The notes below the pieces were generated by a model. The model ran no database searches. It had not been told where the DNA came from and was given only the letters and a program-made list of their open reading frames with translations. This document shows positions 24,558 to 33,356 of a stretch of 41,450 nt of DNA, piece by piece. The stretch spans positions 1-41,450 of the forward strand of contig JADYZN010000010.1 in the NCBI GenBank assembly GCA_020853095.1. Reading direction: 5' to 3'. Source of the DNA: Phycisphaerales bacterium (GTDB taxonomy: Bacteria > Planctomycetota > Phycisphaerae > Tepidisphaerales > Tepidisphaeraceae). Within the stretch, counting starts at the first letter, position 1; every line of letters starts with the position of its first letter. Both the position numbers and the translations under genes were made by a program.

Positions 24558-25208
24558 CTACTGGCCGGCAACAACCGGACCCGCACCCACCACCTGTACG
24601 CGCCGGCCGGTGATTTTCAGGCGGTTTTGAGCAAATAGCTCGATCGCCCGCGGGTAGGCGATGGTTTCCTGTTCAAAGACACGGCGTGCGAGGGTGTCGG
24701 GGGTGTCATCGTCCCGAACCTCGCAGGCGCGCTGAAGAATGATCGGGCCTTTGTCATAGTCGGCGTCCACGAAATGAACCGTGCAGCCGCTGACTTTGCA
24801 CCCGTAATCCAGCACCGCCTGATGAACGTGATGGCCGTACATCCCCTTGCCGCCAAAACCAGGAAGCAGCGATGGGTGAATGTTCATCACTCTGCCGGCG
24901 TATTTTTCCGGAATGTTCAACAGACACAACCACCCGGCCAGGCAGACCAGATCGACGCCCGCATCGTCGCACAGTGAAAAAATCTGTTTGCACTGTTCCT
25001 CAACGCCGGCAAAATCGCGCCGGTCGACGACGAAATTCATCAATTTCGCATCGGAGGCGCGCCGCAGGCCGACCAAACCGGCCCGCGATCCGATGACCAG
25101 GGATATCTGTGCATCCAAATCGCCGGCGGTGATCCGGTCGATCAGGTTTTGCAGCGTCCGGCCGGTTCCGCTGAGCAACACCGCGAGTTTGATGGGGGCA
25201 TCGCTCAT
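24558..25208 (-). CDS. purN: Phosphoribosylglycinamide formyltransferase
   Basis: PurN transfers a formyl group from 10-formyl-THF to GAR in purine synthesis. This 216-aa protein has LAVLLSGTGRTLQNLID at the start, the catalytic NIHPSLLPGF and, later, VHFVDADYDKGPIILQ with the catalytic Asp. The ATG at 25208 overlaps the ileS stop codon as ATGA, so it is very likely translated by coupling with ileS. Coupling of purN to an aminoacyl-tRNA synthetase is unusual. A related hydroxymethyl/formyl transferase role is possible but less likely, given the full set of PurN residues. Confidence 0.93.
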   Translation of the reverse strand: MSDAPIKLAVLLSGTGRTLQNLIDRITAGDLDAQISLVIGSRAGLVGLRRASDAKLMNFVVDRRDFAGVEEQCKQIFSLCDDAGVDLVCLAGWLCLLNIPEKYAGRVMNIHPSLLPGFGGKGMYGHHVHQAVLDYGCKVSGCTVHFVDADYDKGPIILQRACEVRDDDTPDTLARRVFEQETIAYPRAIELFAQNRLKITGRRVQVVGAGPVVAGQ

Positions 25209-28084
25209 GGGTTCAGTTGACGCACCGCCGCGGCGTCGCGAAGGCACAGATCGGGGTGCTGGTCATCACGCCCCACGTCCGGCCGGCGCTTCCAGCTTCG
25301 CGCGCAGGCGGCATAATCGTTCCTCCGATCGACGATTTTGACCGTGACGGCCGGCGCTGAGTCATCCGACTCGGCGAAGGTGTGATGGCCGGCCCCCACG
25401 AGGTCTTCCAGATCGACGCCATACGATTGCAGACGCCGGCGAAGCTCGTCGCTGTCCACCTGGTAAATCACCTCGGCATCCAGCGCCTTGTTCAGGCCAA
25501 CCTCTTTTTTCAATCCATCCAGTTGCGACAACGCCTGGTCGCGCAGATCCATCAGCAGCTTCCATTCCTCCAGTTGCTCATCCGATGGGGTCTGTCCCGA
25601 TCGCTCGGGCAACAGCGCCAGGTGGATGCTGAAAAGGCCCGCCTCGTCGGCGGGTTTGCTGGGGATCCGCTCCCACGCCTCATCGGCGGTAAAGACGATC
25701 ATGGGCGCCAACAGTTTGGTCAGGGCCATCACCATCCGATGCATCACCGTCTGGCATCGCCGTCGAATCGCCGAATCCGGCAATTCGCAATAAAGGCGAT
25801 CCTTCATCGCGTTGCCATACACGGCGCTGATCTGCACGGCGCAAAAGTCGTGCAACAACCGAAACGCCCGGTGAAGCTGATATGACTCATAAGCCCCCGT
25901 CACTTCGCCGATCAGTTCATCAAGCTGATGAGATGCCCACCCATCGAGACTGCGCGGGGGAATGGTTTGCGCGTGTTTCGCCGAGTCAAAGTCGTACAGG
26001 TTGGACAGCAGATAGCGCAACGTGTTGCGGATTTTGCGATATTTGTCGCCGAACTCCTGCAACATCTTGGGGCTGACCGGGATGTCCCCCTGGTAATCGA
26101 CGCTGCAACACCACAGCCGCAGCAGATCCGCCCCGTGGCGGTTGATCTCCTGCGTGGCGGTGACGTATTCCTTGTCGCTCTTGGACACCTTGGTGCCATC
26201 CGGCTTGACGACAAAGCCGTGGGTGAGAACCCCTTTGAACGGCGGCACGCCCGCCGCCCCCAGCGCCGGCAGCATCGACAACTGGAACCAGCCGCGGTGT
26301 TGATCCGAACCCTCCAGGTACAGATCGGCCGGGAATCGCAATTGCGGTCGGGATTGCAACACCGCGTGCCACGAGCTGCCTGACTCGAACCAGACATCGA
26401 AGATGTCCTTCTCCTTGCGCAACTGTTCGGCTGAAAAACCGGCGGGATACTCAAAATCCGCACCCAGCAGTTCGGCCGGCGAATCGGTGAACCACGCATC
26501 CGACCCTTTTTCGGCAAACCGCCGCGCCACCGCGCGAACGCTGGCTGGCGTCAACAGCGCCTCGCCCTGCTCGTTGTAGAAGACCGGGATGGGCAATCCC
26601 CACGCCCGTTGCCGTGAGATGCACCAGTCCGGCCTCGAATCGATCATGCCGGTCAGGCGGGACTGCCCCCATTTTGGGATGAATTCCACGTCGTGACCCG
26701 CCGCCGCCAACGCCCGCTGCCTCAGCGTGCGCGGGCGGGCGCCGATCTCTCCCATCACGCCATATTCCCGATCGATGGCGATGAACCATTGTTCGGTGGC
26801 GCGGAAGATGGTGGGGGTTTTGCTCCGCCAGTCGTGCGGATAGCTGTGGCTGATCACACCCTGGTCAAACAGCACATCCAGCTCGACCAGCTTGTTGATG
26901 ATCAACGGGTTGGCATCCCAGACGCTCAACCCCTGCAACCACTGGGGCACGGTCTGATCGAATCGGCCGTTGTGCAGCACCGGGCAATAAACCGGCAGCC
27001 GGTTGAGAATGCCGGTGGCATAGTCCTCCTCGCCATGTCCGGGCGCGGTGTGAACCAGCCCCGTACCATCGGTCGTGGTGACGTAGGTGGCTTCCAGCAA
27101 TCTCCCCTGACGATCGACAAACGGATGCTGATACGTGGCGCCGGCCGCGACGATCTCCCGGCCGGTGGTGGATTTCAATGTCTGAACATTCGTGATGCCG
27201 GCGCGATCCTCAAACACCTTTTTCGCAAGCTCCGCCGCGACGACCCCCAGGCGCGAACGGCCGTTGCGCGTATATCGAACCAGCGTATATTGAACTTCGG
27301 GATGAACCGCGATCGCCAGGTTGGCCGGCAACGTCCAGGGCGTGGTCGTCCAGACCAGAAAATCAATCGCCTCCCCATCCACGTCGAACAGGATGTTCAT
27401 CGCCTGCGGGTTGGTGCTGCGGAATTCAACGAAGATGCTGGGGCCTTCCACGTCCCGATATTCCAGCTCCGCATCGGCCAGCGCGGTCTGGTTGGCGATG
27501 GACCAATGGACGGGCTTGAGCTGTTTATAGACCAGCCCCGCCTCGACAAAGCGCGCGAACACCTCCAGCACGGCCGATTCGTACGAAGGCTTGAGGGTCA
27601 GATACGGGTTGGCCCAGTCCCCCATGATGCCAAGCCGCTGAAACTGCTCGCTTTGGATCTGCGCATATTTTTCGGCATACGCGAAACAACGCTGTCGAAC
27701 CTCGACGGTGGACATCTGCCGCAGCTTCGGACCCAGGTCCTGCTGGATTTTGTGCTCGATGGGCAGCCCATGGCAGTCCCAGCCGGGAACGTAAGGGGTT
27801 TGATACCCCTGCATCGTGCGGAACCGCAGGATGACATCCTTGAGCGTCTTGTTGATCAGGTGGCCGATGTGGATGTCGCCGTTGGCGAACGGCGGCCCAT
27901 CGTGCAGAATCCATTTCTCCCCCTTGGACCGCGCGGCCAGGATCTGATCGTACAGTTTCCCCTCCTGCCAGCGCGCCAGTCGCGGCGGCTCGTTCTGCAC
28001 CAGCTTGGCCTCCATCGCAAATGGAGTCTGCGGCAGGTTAAGGGTGGTTTTGTAATTCTTTTTGGCCGGTTGATCGGTGCTCAT
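25205..28084 (-). CDS. ileS: Isoleucyl-tRNA synthetase
   Basis: This charges tRNA-Ile; it is a class I enzyme of 959 aa, full length. HIGH lies at residues 72-75 (GDIHIGHL), the editing domain contains TTTPWTLPANLAIAVHP, WFESGSSWHAVL precedes the second catalytic part, and the KMSKS loop is KVSKS near residue 633. The C-terminal region, usually a four-cysteine zinc finger (CxRCW and LCGRC), reads CARSW and LCLRD, so only two of the four cysteines remain. The gene is followed by purN with an ATGA overlap and preceded by a MATE transporter 33 bases away. No T-box leader is evident upstream. Confidence 0.96.
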   Translation of the reverse strand: MSTDQPAKKNYKTTLNLPQTPFAMEAKLVQNEPPRLARWQEGKLYDQILAARSKGEKWILHDGPPFANGDIHIGHLINKTLKDVILRFRTMQGYQTPYVPGWDCHGLPIEHKIQQDLGPKLRQMSTVEVRQRCFAYAEKYAQIQSEQFQRLGIMGDWANPYLTLKPSYESAVLEVFARFVEAGLVYKQLKPVHWSIANQTALADAELEYRDVEGPSIFVEFRSTNPQAMNILFDVDGEAIDFLVWTTTPWTLPANLAIAVHPEVQYTLVRYTRNGRSRLGVVAAELAKKVFEDRAGITNVQTLKSTTGREIVAAGATYQHPFVDRQGRLLEATYVTTTDGTGLVHTAPGHGEEDYATGILNRLPVYCPVLHNGRFDQTVPQWLQGLSVWDANPLIINKLVELDVLFDQGVISHSYPHDWRSKTPTIFRATEQWFIAIDREYGVMGEIGARPRTLRQRALAAAGHDVEFIPKWGQSRLTGMIDSRPDWCISRQRAWGLPIPVFYNEQGEALLTPASVRAVARRFAEKGSDAWFTDSPAELLGADFEYPAGFSAEQLRKEKDIFDVWFESGSSWHAVLQSRPQLRFPADLYLEGSDQHRGWFQLSMLPALGAAGVPPFKGVLTHGFVVKPDGTKVSKSDKEYVTATQEINRHGADLLRLWCCSVDYQGDIPVSPKMLQEFGDKYRKIRNTLRYLLSNLYDFDSAKHAQTIPPRSLDGWASHQLDELIGEVTGAYESYQLHRAFRLLHDFCAVQISAVYGNAMKDRLYCELPDSAIRRRCQTVMHRMVMALTKLLAPMIVFTADEAWERIPSKPADEAGLFSIHLALLPERSGQTPSDEQLEEWKLLMDLRDQALSQLDGLKKEVGLNKALDAEVIYQVDSDELRRRLQSYGVDLEDLVGAGHHTFAESDDSAPAVTVKIVDRRNDYAACARSWKRRPDVGRDDQHPDLCLRDAAAVRQLNP

Positions 28085-28117
28085 GAATCGACTCGTTGGG
28101 CCTGCTGCCCGGCTCTG

Positions 28118-29545
28118 TCAATCGGCCGGCAGGGCGACTTTCAAAGCGTCTACTTTATCGGATGCCGGATCATCCTCCAAACGGATCGACCGCCACGCCC
28201 CCGAACGAAAACGCACCAAAACAAAGATGCCCACCGTGATCCCATACGCCGTCGCCATGATCCACGGCCCGGCCACGTTCATAGCCGGCCACAGGTGGGC
28301 CATCAGCACCCCCCCGCCGACCGCCATCGTCCAGCACAGCAACGCCGTCATCACCGCCGGCACAAACGTATCCCCCGCCCCGCGCAATGCCCCCATGTAC
28401 AGCAGATACAAGGCGTCGAAAAACTGATAGACCGCCGCGAAAATCAGCAGGACCGCCCCCATCCGCCGGACATCCGGCTCATCGGTGAACATCCCGATCA
28501 GCCAGTGCCGGCCCAGATAGAAAAACACGCCGCAGCAGACCATGTAAACCGCCGCCACCAAAAATCCCAGGTCCGCCCGCCGGCTCGCCATCTCCGGTTC
28601 CCCCTTGCCGATGTACCGTCCCACCAGCGCGGTGACGGCCGTCCCCAACCCGATCGCGGGCATGAAACTGACCATCATGTAGCGGAACATGAACGTGTTG
28701 GCGGCCATGGCGTGCGTGCCGAACGGCGCCATGACCCACATGGCGAACAGCGACCACGCCAGCACGTCCGACACCATCTGCAACCCCGACGGCAAACCCA
28801 GCCGCAGCAGAACTTTCAATTTGACCAACCGCAATCGCCAGTCCGCGACGTGATACGTCCGGGCGATGCCCGGCCGACTGACAAACCAGATCAGCGTCGC
28901 CAATTCAAATCCCACCCCGATCCCCTGCGCCCAGGCCGCCCCCACCACACCCATGGATGGAACGCCCGCATTGCCAAAGATCATGATCCACGCCGCCAGC
29001 GCGTTGGCCGAAACCCCCACCACCGCCGACGCCAGCACCCGACCCGGCCGATTGACCGCCAGCAAAAAATTCCCCAGCGCGGTCCCGCCGAGTTTAAGGA
29101 TCGCCAACCCGATGCTGATCTGAAAATAGGCCGACTCCAGCCTGACCAGTTGTGGCTCATGCCCCAACGACCGGAAAATGGTTTGGGAGAAAAACAAAAA
29201 AGGCAGCACCAGCACCGCGAAAATCAAACTGAACCAGACCCCCTGCCAGAGATACTGGCCGCAGGCACGATATTCCTTGGCCCCATAATGCTGGCTGACC
29301 AGCGTGTTGATCAAAAACAGCACCCCCACGCCGAGGCTGATGAGGGCAAAGGAGATCATCCCGCTGTTGGCCGCGGCCGTCGGCTCGGTGACGGTCCCGT
29401 GGACGCGGGCCAGCATCCAGGTGTCGATGAACTGCATCACCGTGTACGAAGCCATTTGCGCCACGGTGGGGCCGGCCAATGCCAGCAATTCCCAGATGGG
29501 CGATTTGGCGGCGTTTTGCGGTTGATTGGGCAATGACAGGTTCAT
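28118..29545 (-). CDS. MATE-family efflux transporter
   Basis: This 475-aa membrane protein has about 12 hydrophobic segments and belongs to the MATE (NorM/DinF-like) multidrug or organic cation exporters driven by Na+ or H+. Typical parts are the start LLALAGPTVAQMASYTVMQFIDTWML, the repeat-like VNTLVSQHYGAKEYRACGQ (LINTLVSQ here) and, in the second half, ALVGRYIGKGEPEMASRRAD. The ATG at 29545 is used because upstream codons run into a terminator hairpin. It lies 33 bases before ileS and is probably co-transcribed. The substrate cannot be told from the sequence. Confidence 0.9.
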   Translation of the reverse strand: MNLSLPNQPQNAAKSPIWELLALAGPTVAQMASYTVMQFIDTWMLARVHGTVTEPTAAANSGMISFALISLGVGVLFLINTLVSQHYGAKEYRACGQYLWQGVWFSLIFAVLVLPFLFFSQTIFRSLGHEPQLVRLESAYFQISIGLAILKLGGTALGNFLLAVNRPGRVLASAVVGVSANALAAWIMIFGNAGVPSMGVVGAAWAQGIGVGFELATLIWFVSRPGIARTYHVADWRLRLVKLKVLLRLGLPSGLQMVSDVLAWSLFAMWVMAPFGTHAMAANTFMFRYMMVSFMPAIGLGTAVTALVGRYIGKGEPEMASRRADLGFLVAAVYMVCCGVFFYLGRHWLIGMFTDEPDVRRMGAVLLIFAAVYQFFDALYLLYMGALRGAGDTFVPAVMTALLCWTMAVGGGVLMAHLWPAMNVAGPWIMATAYGITVGIFVLVRFRSGAWRSIRLEDDPASDKVDALKVALPAD

Positions 29546-29561
29546 AAACGGATTGCGGTCG

Positions 29562-29600
29562 ATTAAAAACAAATCCCCGAGGTTTCGATGCCTCGGGGAT
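29562..29600 (-). terminator. Strong terminator just upstream of the MATE gene
   Basis: ATCCCCGAGG (29573-29582) and CCTCGGGGAT (29591-29600) form a 10-bp perfect stem with an eight-base loop; on the minus strand TTGTTTTTAATC follows. It ends whatever is transcribed from 29631-29741, or attenuates entry into the MATE-ileS-purN unit. Confidence 0.8.
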
Positions 29601-29630
29601 GATGAAGTCTTATCGTTGAACTTTGAAATC

Positions 29631-29741
29631 CTACGGGGCTTGCGCGGGCGAATCGGTACGAATTTGAATGCGCCGGCGTTCCATCGCCCTGATCGTATCC
29701 ACCGCCCGCCCAAGGTCAATCATCGCCGACAACAATCCCAT
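29631..29741 (-). CDS. Candidate 36-aa small protein
   Basis: On the minus strand an ATG at 29741 opens 36 codons, with an amphipathic helix-like sequence (MGLLSAMIDLGRAVDTIRAM, then ERRRIQIR) and the end TDSPAQAP, then TAG. Its codons are GC-rich at third positions, like the neighbours. Thirty bases after the stop comes a strong terminator, so the unit looks self-contained. Upstream is an AT-rich divergent promoter region shared with the CBS gene. The ribosome-binding site is poor (AAAGA adjoining the ATG), so it could also be a non-coding small RNA. It is too short to assign to a family. Confidence 0.45.
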   Translation of the reverse strand: MGLLSAMIDLGRAVDTIRAMERRRIQIRTDSPAQAP

Positions 29742-29764
29742 TCTTTGGGAATAATTTCACAATA

Positions 29765-29792
29765 TTGCTTAATAAAAAAGGTGTTCTATATT
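29765..29792 (+). promoter_or_regulatory. Sigma-70-like promoter of the CBS-domain gene
   Basis: TTGCTT (29765-29770), a 16-base A-rich spacer, and TATATT (29787-29792) stand 70 bases before the start codon at 29863. Motif match only; it lies in the AT-rich gap shared with the divergent small ORF. Confidence 0.5.
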
Positions 29793-29862
29793 TGGGTCAG
29801 TGAGTCCGCCGGGGACCACGTCACTTTCATGGAGTGGGGAAGAAAGCCGAAAGGAGCTGACC

Positions 29863-30300
29863 ATGCCAACCGTCCGGGACATCCTCGCGACCAAAGGCTC
29901 GCAGATTTTCTCGATCGGCCCGCAAGCCACCGTATTACAGGCCACCCAACTGATGAACCAGCACAAAGTTGGCGCCCTGGTGGTGATGCATCAGGACCAG
30001 GTGGTCGGAATGTTCACCGAGCGGGATGTGCTTCGGCGCGTCGTCGCCGAACAGATCCGGCCCGCCGAGGTGAACCTGTCCGAGGTGATGACCTCCGACG
30101 TCATCTGCTGCGATCCGAACATGGACCTCGATGACGTCAGCACCATCATGCAGCAACGGCGCATCCGCCACCTGCCGGTTTGCGATGACGATGGCGCCCT
30201 GCTGGGGATGATCTCCATCGGAGATATCAACGCCTGCCACGCCTCGCACCAGGAGCAGACGATCCATTTTCTCAACGACTATATTTATGGTCGATCCTGA
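29863..30300 (+). CDS. Two-CBS-domain protein
   Basis: This 145-aa soluble protein is a CBS pair and nothing else: the first CBS runs from about residue 12 to 65 (FSIGPQATVLQATQLMNQHK, then VGMFTERDVLRRV) and the second from about 78 to 132 (CCDPNMDLDDVSTIMQQRRI, then LGMISIGDI). CBS pairs bind adenine nucleotides (AMP, ATP, SAM or similar) and act as energy sensors, often through a partner. AAGGAG sits six bases before the ATG. It is transcribed alone; its last 16 bases overlap the 3' end of the convergent membrane protein gene, so mRNA pairing between the two is possible. The ligand cannot be predicted. Confidence 0.9.
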   Translation: MPTVRDILATKGSQIFSIGPQATVLQATQLMNQHKVGALVVMHQDQVVGMFTERDVLRRVVAEQIRPAEVNLSEVMTSDVICCDPNMDLDDVSTIMQQRRIRHLPVCDDDGALLGMISIGDINACHASHQEQTIHFLNDYIYGRS

Positions 30301-32108
30301 TCGGGCTGCCCCGCCAAGGCGTCCAGATCATATAGAAAATATCGCCCTGATTCGGCGGCATGAATCAGTTGCCCATCGTGCGCGCCGCCCATCCGGTGGC
30401 CCACGATGATGTAACGCGCATCGTATCGGCGCGCCACGGCGATCAGATGCTCATCGCCGCGTGATTCATAGCGCTGATCAATCGCCTCCAGCGTCCGGTC
30501 AAACGGCTCGGGCAGCCGCATCAAATCGGGCATTTGCAGAATGTCCCGCAGGCGGTCGCGCCAGGTCGCCATCTCGGCGCTCATCTGCGGAATTCCCTTG
30601 AAATTGACGACAATGGCCCGCCGCGCCTCCAGCCGAAACGCCTGCTCCGAAGGTGGAACCAGAAAAACCGCATCCCTCGGCGTGTGGTCGCGCGCCCAGT
30701 GACACATGGCGATGTAATCCGGATCATCCCTGGGTAGCAGGTTCAACCCCAGCGCATCGCGACTCCATACAAATGAGACAAGTCCGATCAGAACCATCGA
30801 AGCCAACAGGTTGGCCGTGGCGTTCCATCGCCCGCCGATGTCGTACAAAACCGCCAGGGCGCACAACGCCAGGAACATCGCCAGCGGCCAGGCATTGTCG
30901 CGAACAAAGCCCCCCGCGCGGGCAAGCTGGCCATGGGCGTGCGGCGCCTGTACCGCCAGAATCGCCATCAACACCCCGGCCGCGACCACCACGCCAATCA
31001 CGGTCCATCGGGCCGTCACTCTGGCCACAACCCCCGCATCGCACAGCAGATACGCCACCGCGACACACGCCAGTAGCTGAACGTAGATGCTGAATCGCCA
31101 GACCACGATCTGCACCAGGGTTTCACTGACAAACCAGATCCCCGCGCCAACCAGCCCAACCGGCAGCAACAATATGAAAAATCCCGCGATTTTGGTGGTT
31201 TCAACCCACGGCCGCCGCCGTAGCCGAATTTGTCGAATGGCAATCCACGCCGCCGGCAAAACAGGCCACAAAAAACTGATCCACAGCGCGATCGGCCAAC
31301 TCAACGGCGCATAATGATGAGGATGGCGCAACTTGACGTACAAATTGACGAATTGATCCAGCGGCACCGGCGCGCCGGCGTGCAACTTGGCATTGAACGC
31401 GGGAATGAGATTCACCAGCGAACACAACCCGATCACAATTCCGCCAACGACCAGTTTGCGGACATCCGGCCGCCTTAAACCCAAAACAAACAAATACCCC
31501 CACAACAGCATCGCGATCACGGCATGGTTGATGTGCCACACCGCCGCCAGCGCCAACGCGCCGGCCGCCCAGCCGCTTCGCCCCGCGATCCAGAAATAAA
31601 TCCCCCAGAGCATCGCCACGTTGGCGACGTTGCTGGGCACAAACGCCCCATCCTGAATGAACTGAAACGACCCCAGCCCCGTTCCGCCGGCCGAAAAATA
31701 AAACAGCACCACCGACAACAAATACGTCCTGACCGACCCGCCCAACTGTCGAACAATCTTCAGCCACGCCAGGTGAAACAGAACCAAAACCAGCAGATAC
31801 GCGATCAAAAACGCCGGCTTTTCCCACCCCATCCGCATCAACCCATGGGTGATTTCGGTGAAAATCAGGTGATATTGCAGCGTGTTGTTGAGATACCAGT
31901 CGTGGACATACAAATCCGGCCACGTCTTTTTCACCGCTTCCAACAGATAGAGCGTGTGATTACTCAGACCGAATTGATACCCGCGCAGGCTCAACGTCAG
32001 GGCGCTGCCCAACAGGATGGCGAACAACATCCGCCATCGACCTTCGGAAGATGGCAACGCGGCTTCGATCGGCGCCGACAAGTCGTTCAGCGCGGTTTGT
32101 GATGGCAT
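30285..32108 (-). CDS. Polytopic membrane protein, DUF6798-like C-terminus
   Basis: This 607-aa protein has about 12 hydrophobic helices up to residue 455, followed by a soluble end. The helical part resembles GT-C glycosyltransferase-like proteins: an early acidic loop (WPDLYVHDWYLNNTLQYHL), long loops and VWHINHAVIAML. The C-terminal region (DPDYIAMCHWARDHTPRDAV, VFLVPPSEQAFRLEARRAIV) looks like the DUF6798 domain found in planctomycetal and cyanobacterial membrane proteins; this is from memory and not checked. The end also shows YDARYIIVGHRMGG. I cannot name the substrate. It is 62 bases downstream of the AsmA-like gene and convergent with the CBS gene. There is no ribosome-binding site at the ATG. 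Confidence 0.75.
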   Translation of the reverse strand: MPSQTALNDLSAPIEAALPSSEGRWRMLFAILLGSALTLSLRGYQFGLSNHTLYLLEAVKKTWPDLYVHDWYLNNTLQYHLIFTEITHGLMRMGWEKPAFLIAYLLVLVLFHLAWLKIVRQLGGSVRTYLLSVVLFYFSAGGTGLGSFQFIQDGAFVPSNVANVAMLWGIYFWIAGRSGWAAGALALAAVWHINHAVIAMLLWGYLFVLGLRRPDVRKLVVGGIVIGLCSLVNLIPAFNAKLHAGAPVPLDQFVNLYVKLRHPHHYAPLSWPIALWISFLWPVLPAAWIAIRQIRLRRRPWVETTKIAGFFILLLPVGLVGAGIWFVSETLVQIVVWRFSIYVQLLACVAVAYLLCDAGVVARVTARWTVIGVVVAAGVLMAILAVQAPHAHGQLARAGGFVRDNAWPLAMFLALCALAVLYDIGGRWNATANLLASMVLIGLVSFVWSRDALGLNLLPRDDPDYIAMCHWARDHTPRDAVFLVPPSEQAFRLEARRAIVVNFKGIPQMSAEMATWRDRLRDILQMPDLMRLPEPFDRTLEAIDQRYESRGDEHLIAVARRYDARYIIVGHRMGGAHDGQLIHAAESGRYFLYDLDALAGQPDQDRP

Positions 32109-32170
32109 GGGGTCATTGTGCGAATAAAACCAGTGATGTCATGTGCGACGCCGCGACCGGCGACAATGGT

Positions 32171-33076
32171 TCAGGGTTTAACCGGTTGCGTGGAGGGCGG
32201 TTTATTGCCCCCTTGAAGAAGCCCTCCAAGCGCCTGACCCGGATTTTTCAACGCTTCTTCGGGGTTTTTCATCGCCCCGCCCAGCGCCTCGCCCAGCTTG
32301 CCGGGCAGCTTTTTGGCCAGGTCGTCGGCCACCTTGGCGATCTGCGTGTTGAATTTTTCCTGCAATTTGGCCGCCAGTTGATTCACGTTCAAGTTCAACA
32401 ATTCCTTCAGCTGCGCCGGCGCCTGATCCGAGTCGGCCGCCTTGGATGTCATCGTCGTCACCAGCAGCATGACCACTTCCTTGATGGCCGCCCCGTTCTG
32501 GTTTCCATCCCCCGAACCGATGTTCGCCAGAGTGATCGGCGGCAACGTCAGGTCATATTGATCCTTCAAACCCGGGATCCCCGGCCGCACCGTCACCGTC
32601 GCCCCGCTCACCTTCAACTGGTCGATGATCAACCGCAACGGCTGGCCCTCCTGCCGTTTGCCATCGCCGGAAGGCGCTGACTTGTCCTGGCTCAACTGAT
32701 CCATCACCGCCTGCACGTTGAATTTGCCCCCGGACTGTTCCAGCACCAGCTTGGGATTTTGAATGTTGATGCTCTGGATGCGAATCGGATCGGAGCGCAA
32801 CTGGCTGTATTTCACCGCCACGTCAATCCCCGACAACGTAAACAACTGCGGAGCTGAAAACCCCTTGGGCGATGCGATCTCCATGTTGCTCAACGTCAAA
32901 TCGCCGCCGACCAGCGACACATTGGCCCCACCCACCAGCGTCTGCAAATTCAACGACTGCGTGGTTTGGCTGGCCACCGTGGTGCGAACGATCCGGTTCA
33001 GATTCAAATACAAAACCACCCCGCCGATGACGATGATCAAAACCAGAATCAGAACGATCCATTTCACGATTTTCAT
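32171..33076 (-). CDS. AsmA-like membrane-anchored protein
   Basis: This 301-aa protein has one N-terminal membrane helix (IVKWIVLILVLIIVIGGVVL) and an extracytoplasmic beta-rich part that reads like AsmA/DUF748 proteins: LVGGDLTLSNMEIASPKGFS, then VAVKYSQLRSDPIRIQSINI and the NPKLVLEQ strand. Such proteins belong to the envelope lipid-transport and assembly group. The Pro/Gly/Ala-rich end (LGGAMKNPEEALKNPGQALG) is low complexity. The second ATG (33076) is the better start, because AGGAG lies eight bases before it but only two before the ATG at 33082. It is divergent from the small exported protein at 33357. Confidence 0.82.
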   Translation of the reverse strand: MKIVKWIVLILVLIIVIGGVVLYLNLNRIVRTTVASQTTQSLNLQTLVGGANVSLVGGDLTLSNMEIASPKGFSAPQLFTLSGIDVAVKYSQLRSDPIRIQSINIQNPKLVLEQSGGKFNVQAVMDQLSQDKSAPSGDGKRQEGQPLRLIIDQLKVSGATVTVRPGIPGLKDQYDLTLPPITLANIGSGDGNQNGAAIKEVVMLLVTTMTSKAADSDQAPAQLKELLNLNVNQLAAKLQEKFNTQIAKVADDLAKKLPGKLGEALGGAMKNPEEALKNPGQALGGLLQGGNKPPSTQPVKP

Positions 33077-33156
33077 ATGCATGGCTCCTTTGAAGACCCA
33101 TTGTGAGTCATCTCACCTTCCCGCACAATCCCCATTTTATGCCCGCCACCCCCCTA

Positions 33157-33230
33157 AATGGAGGGCGGCAGTCCCCTGCCGCCGTTTCCCCCTCTCCCCC
33201 CCAATGGAGGGCGGCAGTCCCCTGCCGCCG
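33157..33230. repeat. Two direct copies of the GGAGGGCGGCAG hairpin repeat
   Basis: AATGGAGGGCGGCAGTCCCC and TGCCGCCG occur at 33157-33184 and again at 33203-33230, 46 bases apart. Each folds as GGCGGCAG-TCCC-CTGCCGCC. They match the left half of the element at 13495. The rest of the 280-bp gap (33077-33356) holds no gene I can support. Confidence 0.8.
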
Positions 33231-33356
33231 CTTTCCCCGACGGCGTGTTCGCAAGAACCCTAAAGCTTGCAACAACAGGCCCCATCATGGTTTACTAGAG
33301 CCTCGGCCGGCCCATTGGCGGGCGGCAGGCAGGATTCAACCGCGGGAGCGCGCACC

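Noticed and set aside
26693-29536. 947-codon plus-strand frame opposite ileS and the MATE gene
   Set aside because: The real genes are on the minus strand with clear motifs; the frame is low-complexity His/Arg/Pro/Gln and spans two genes.
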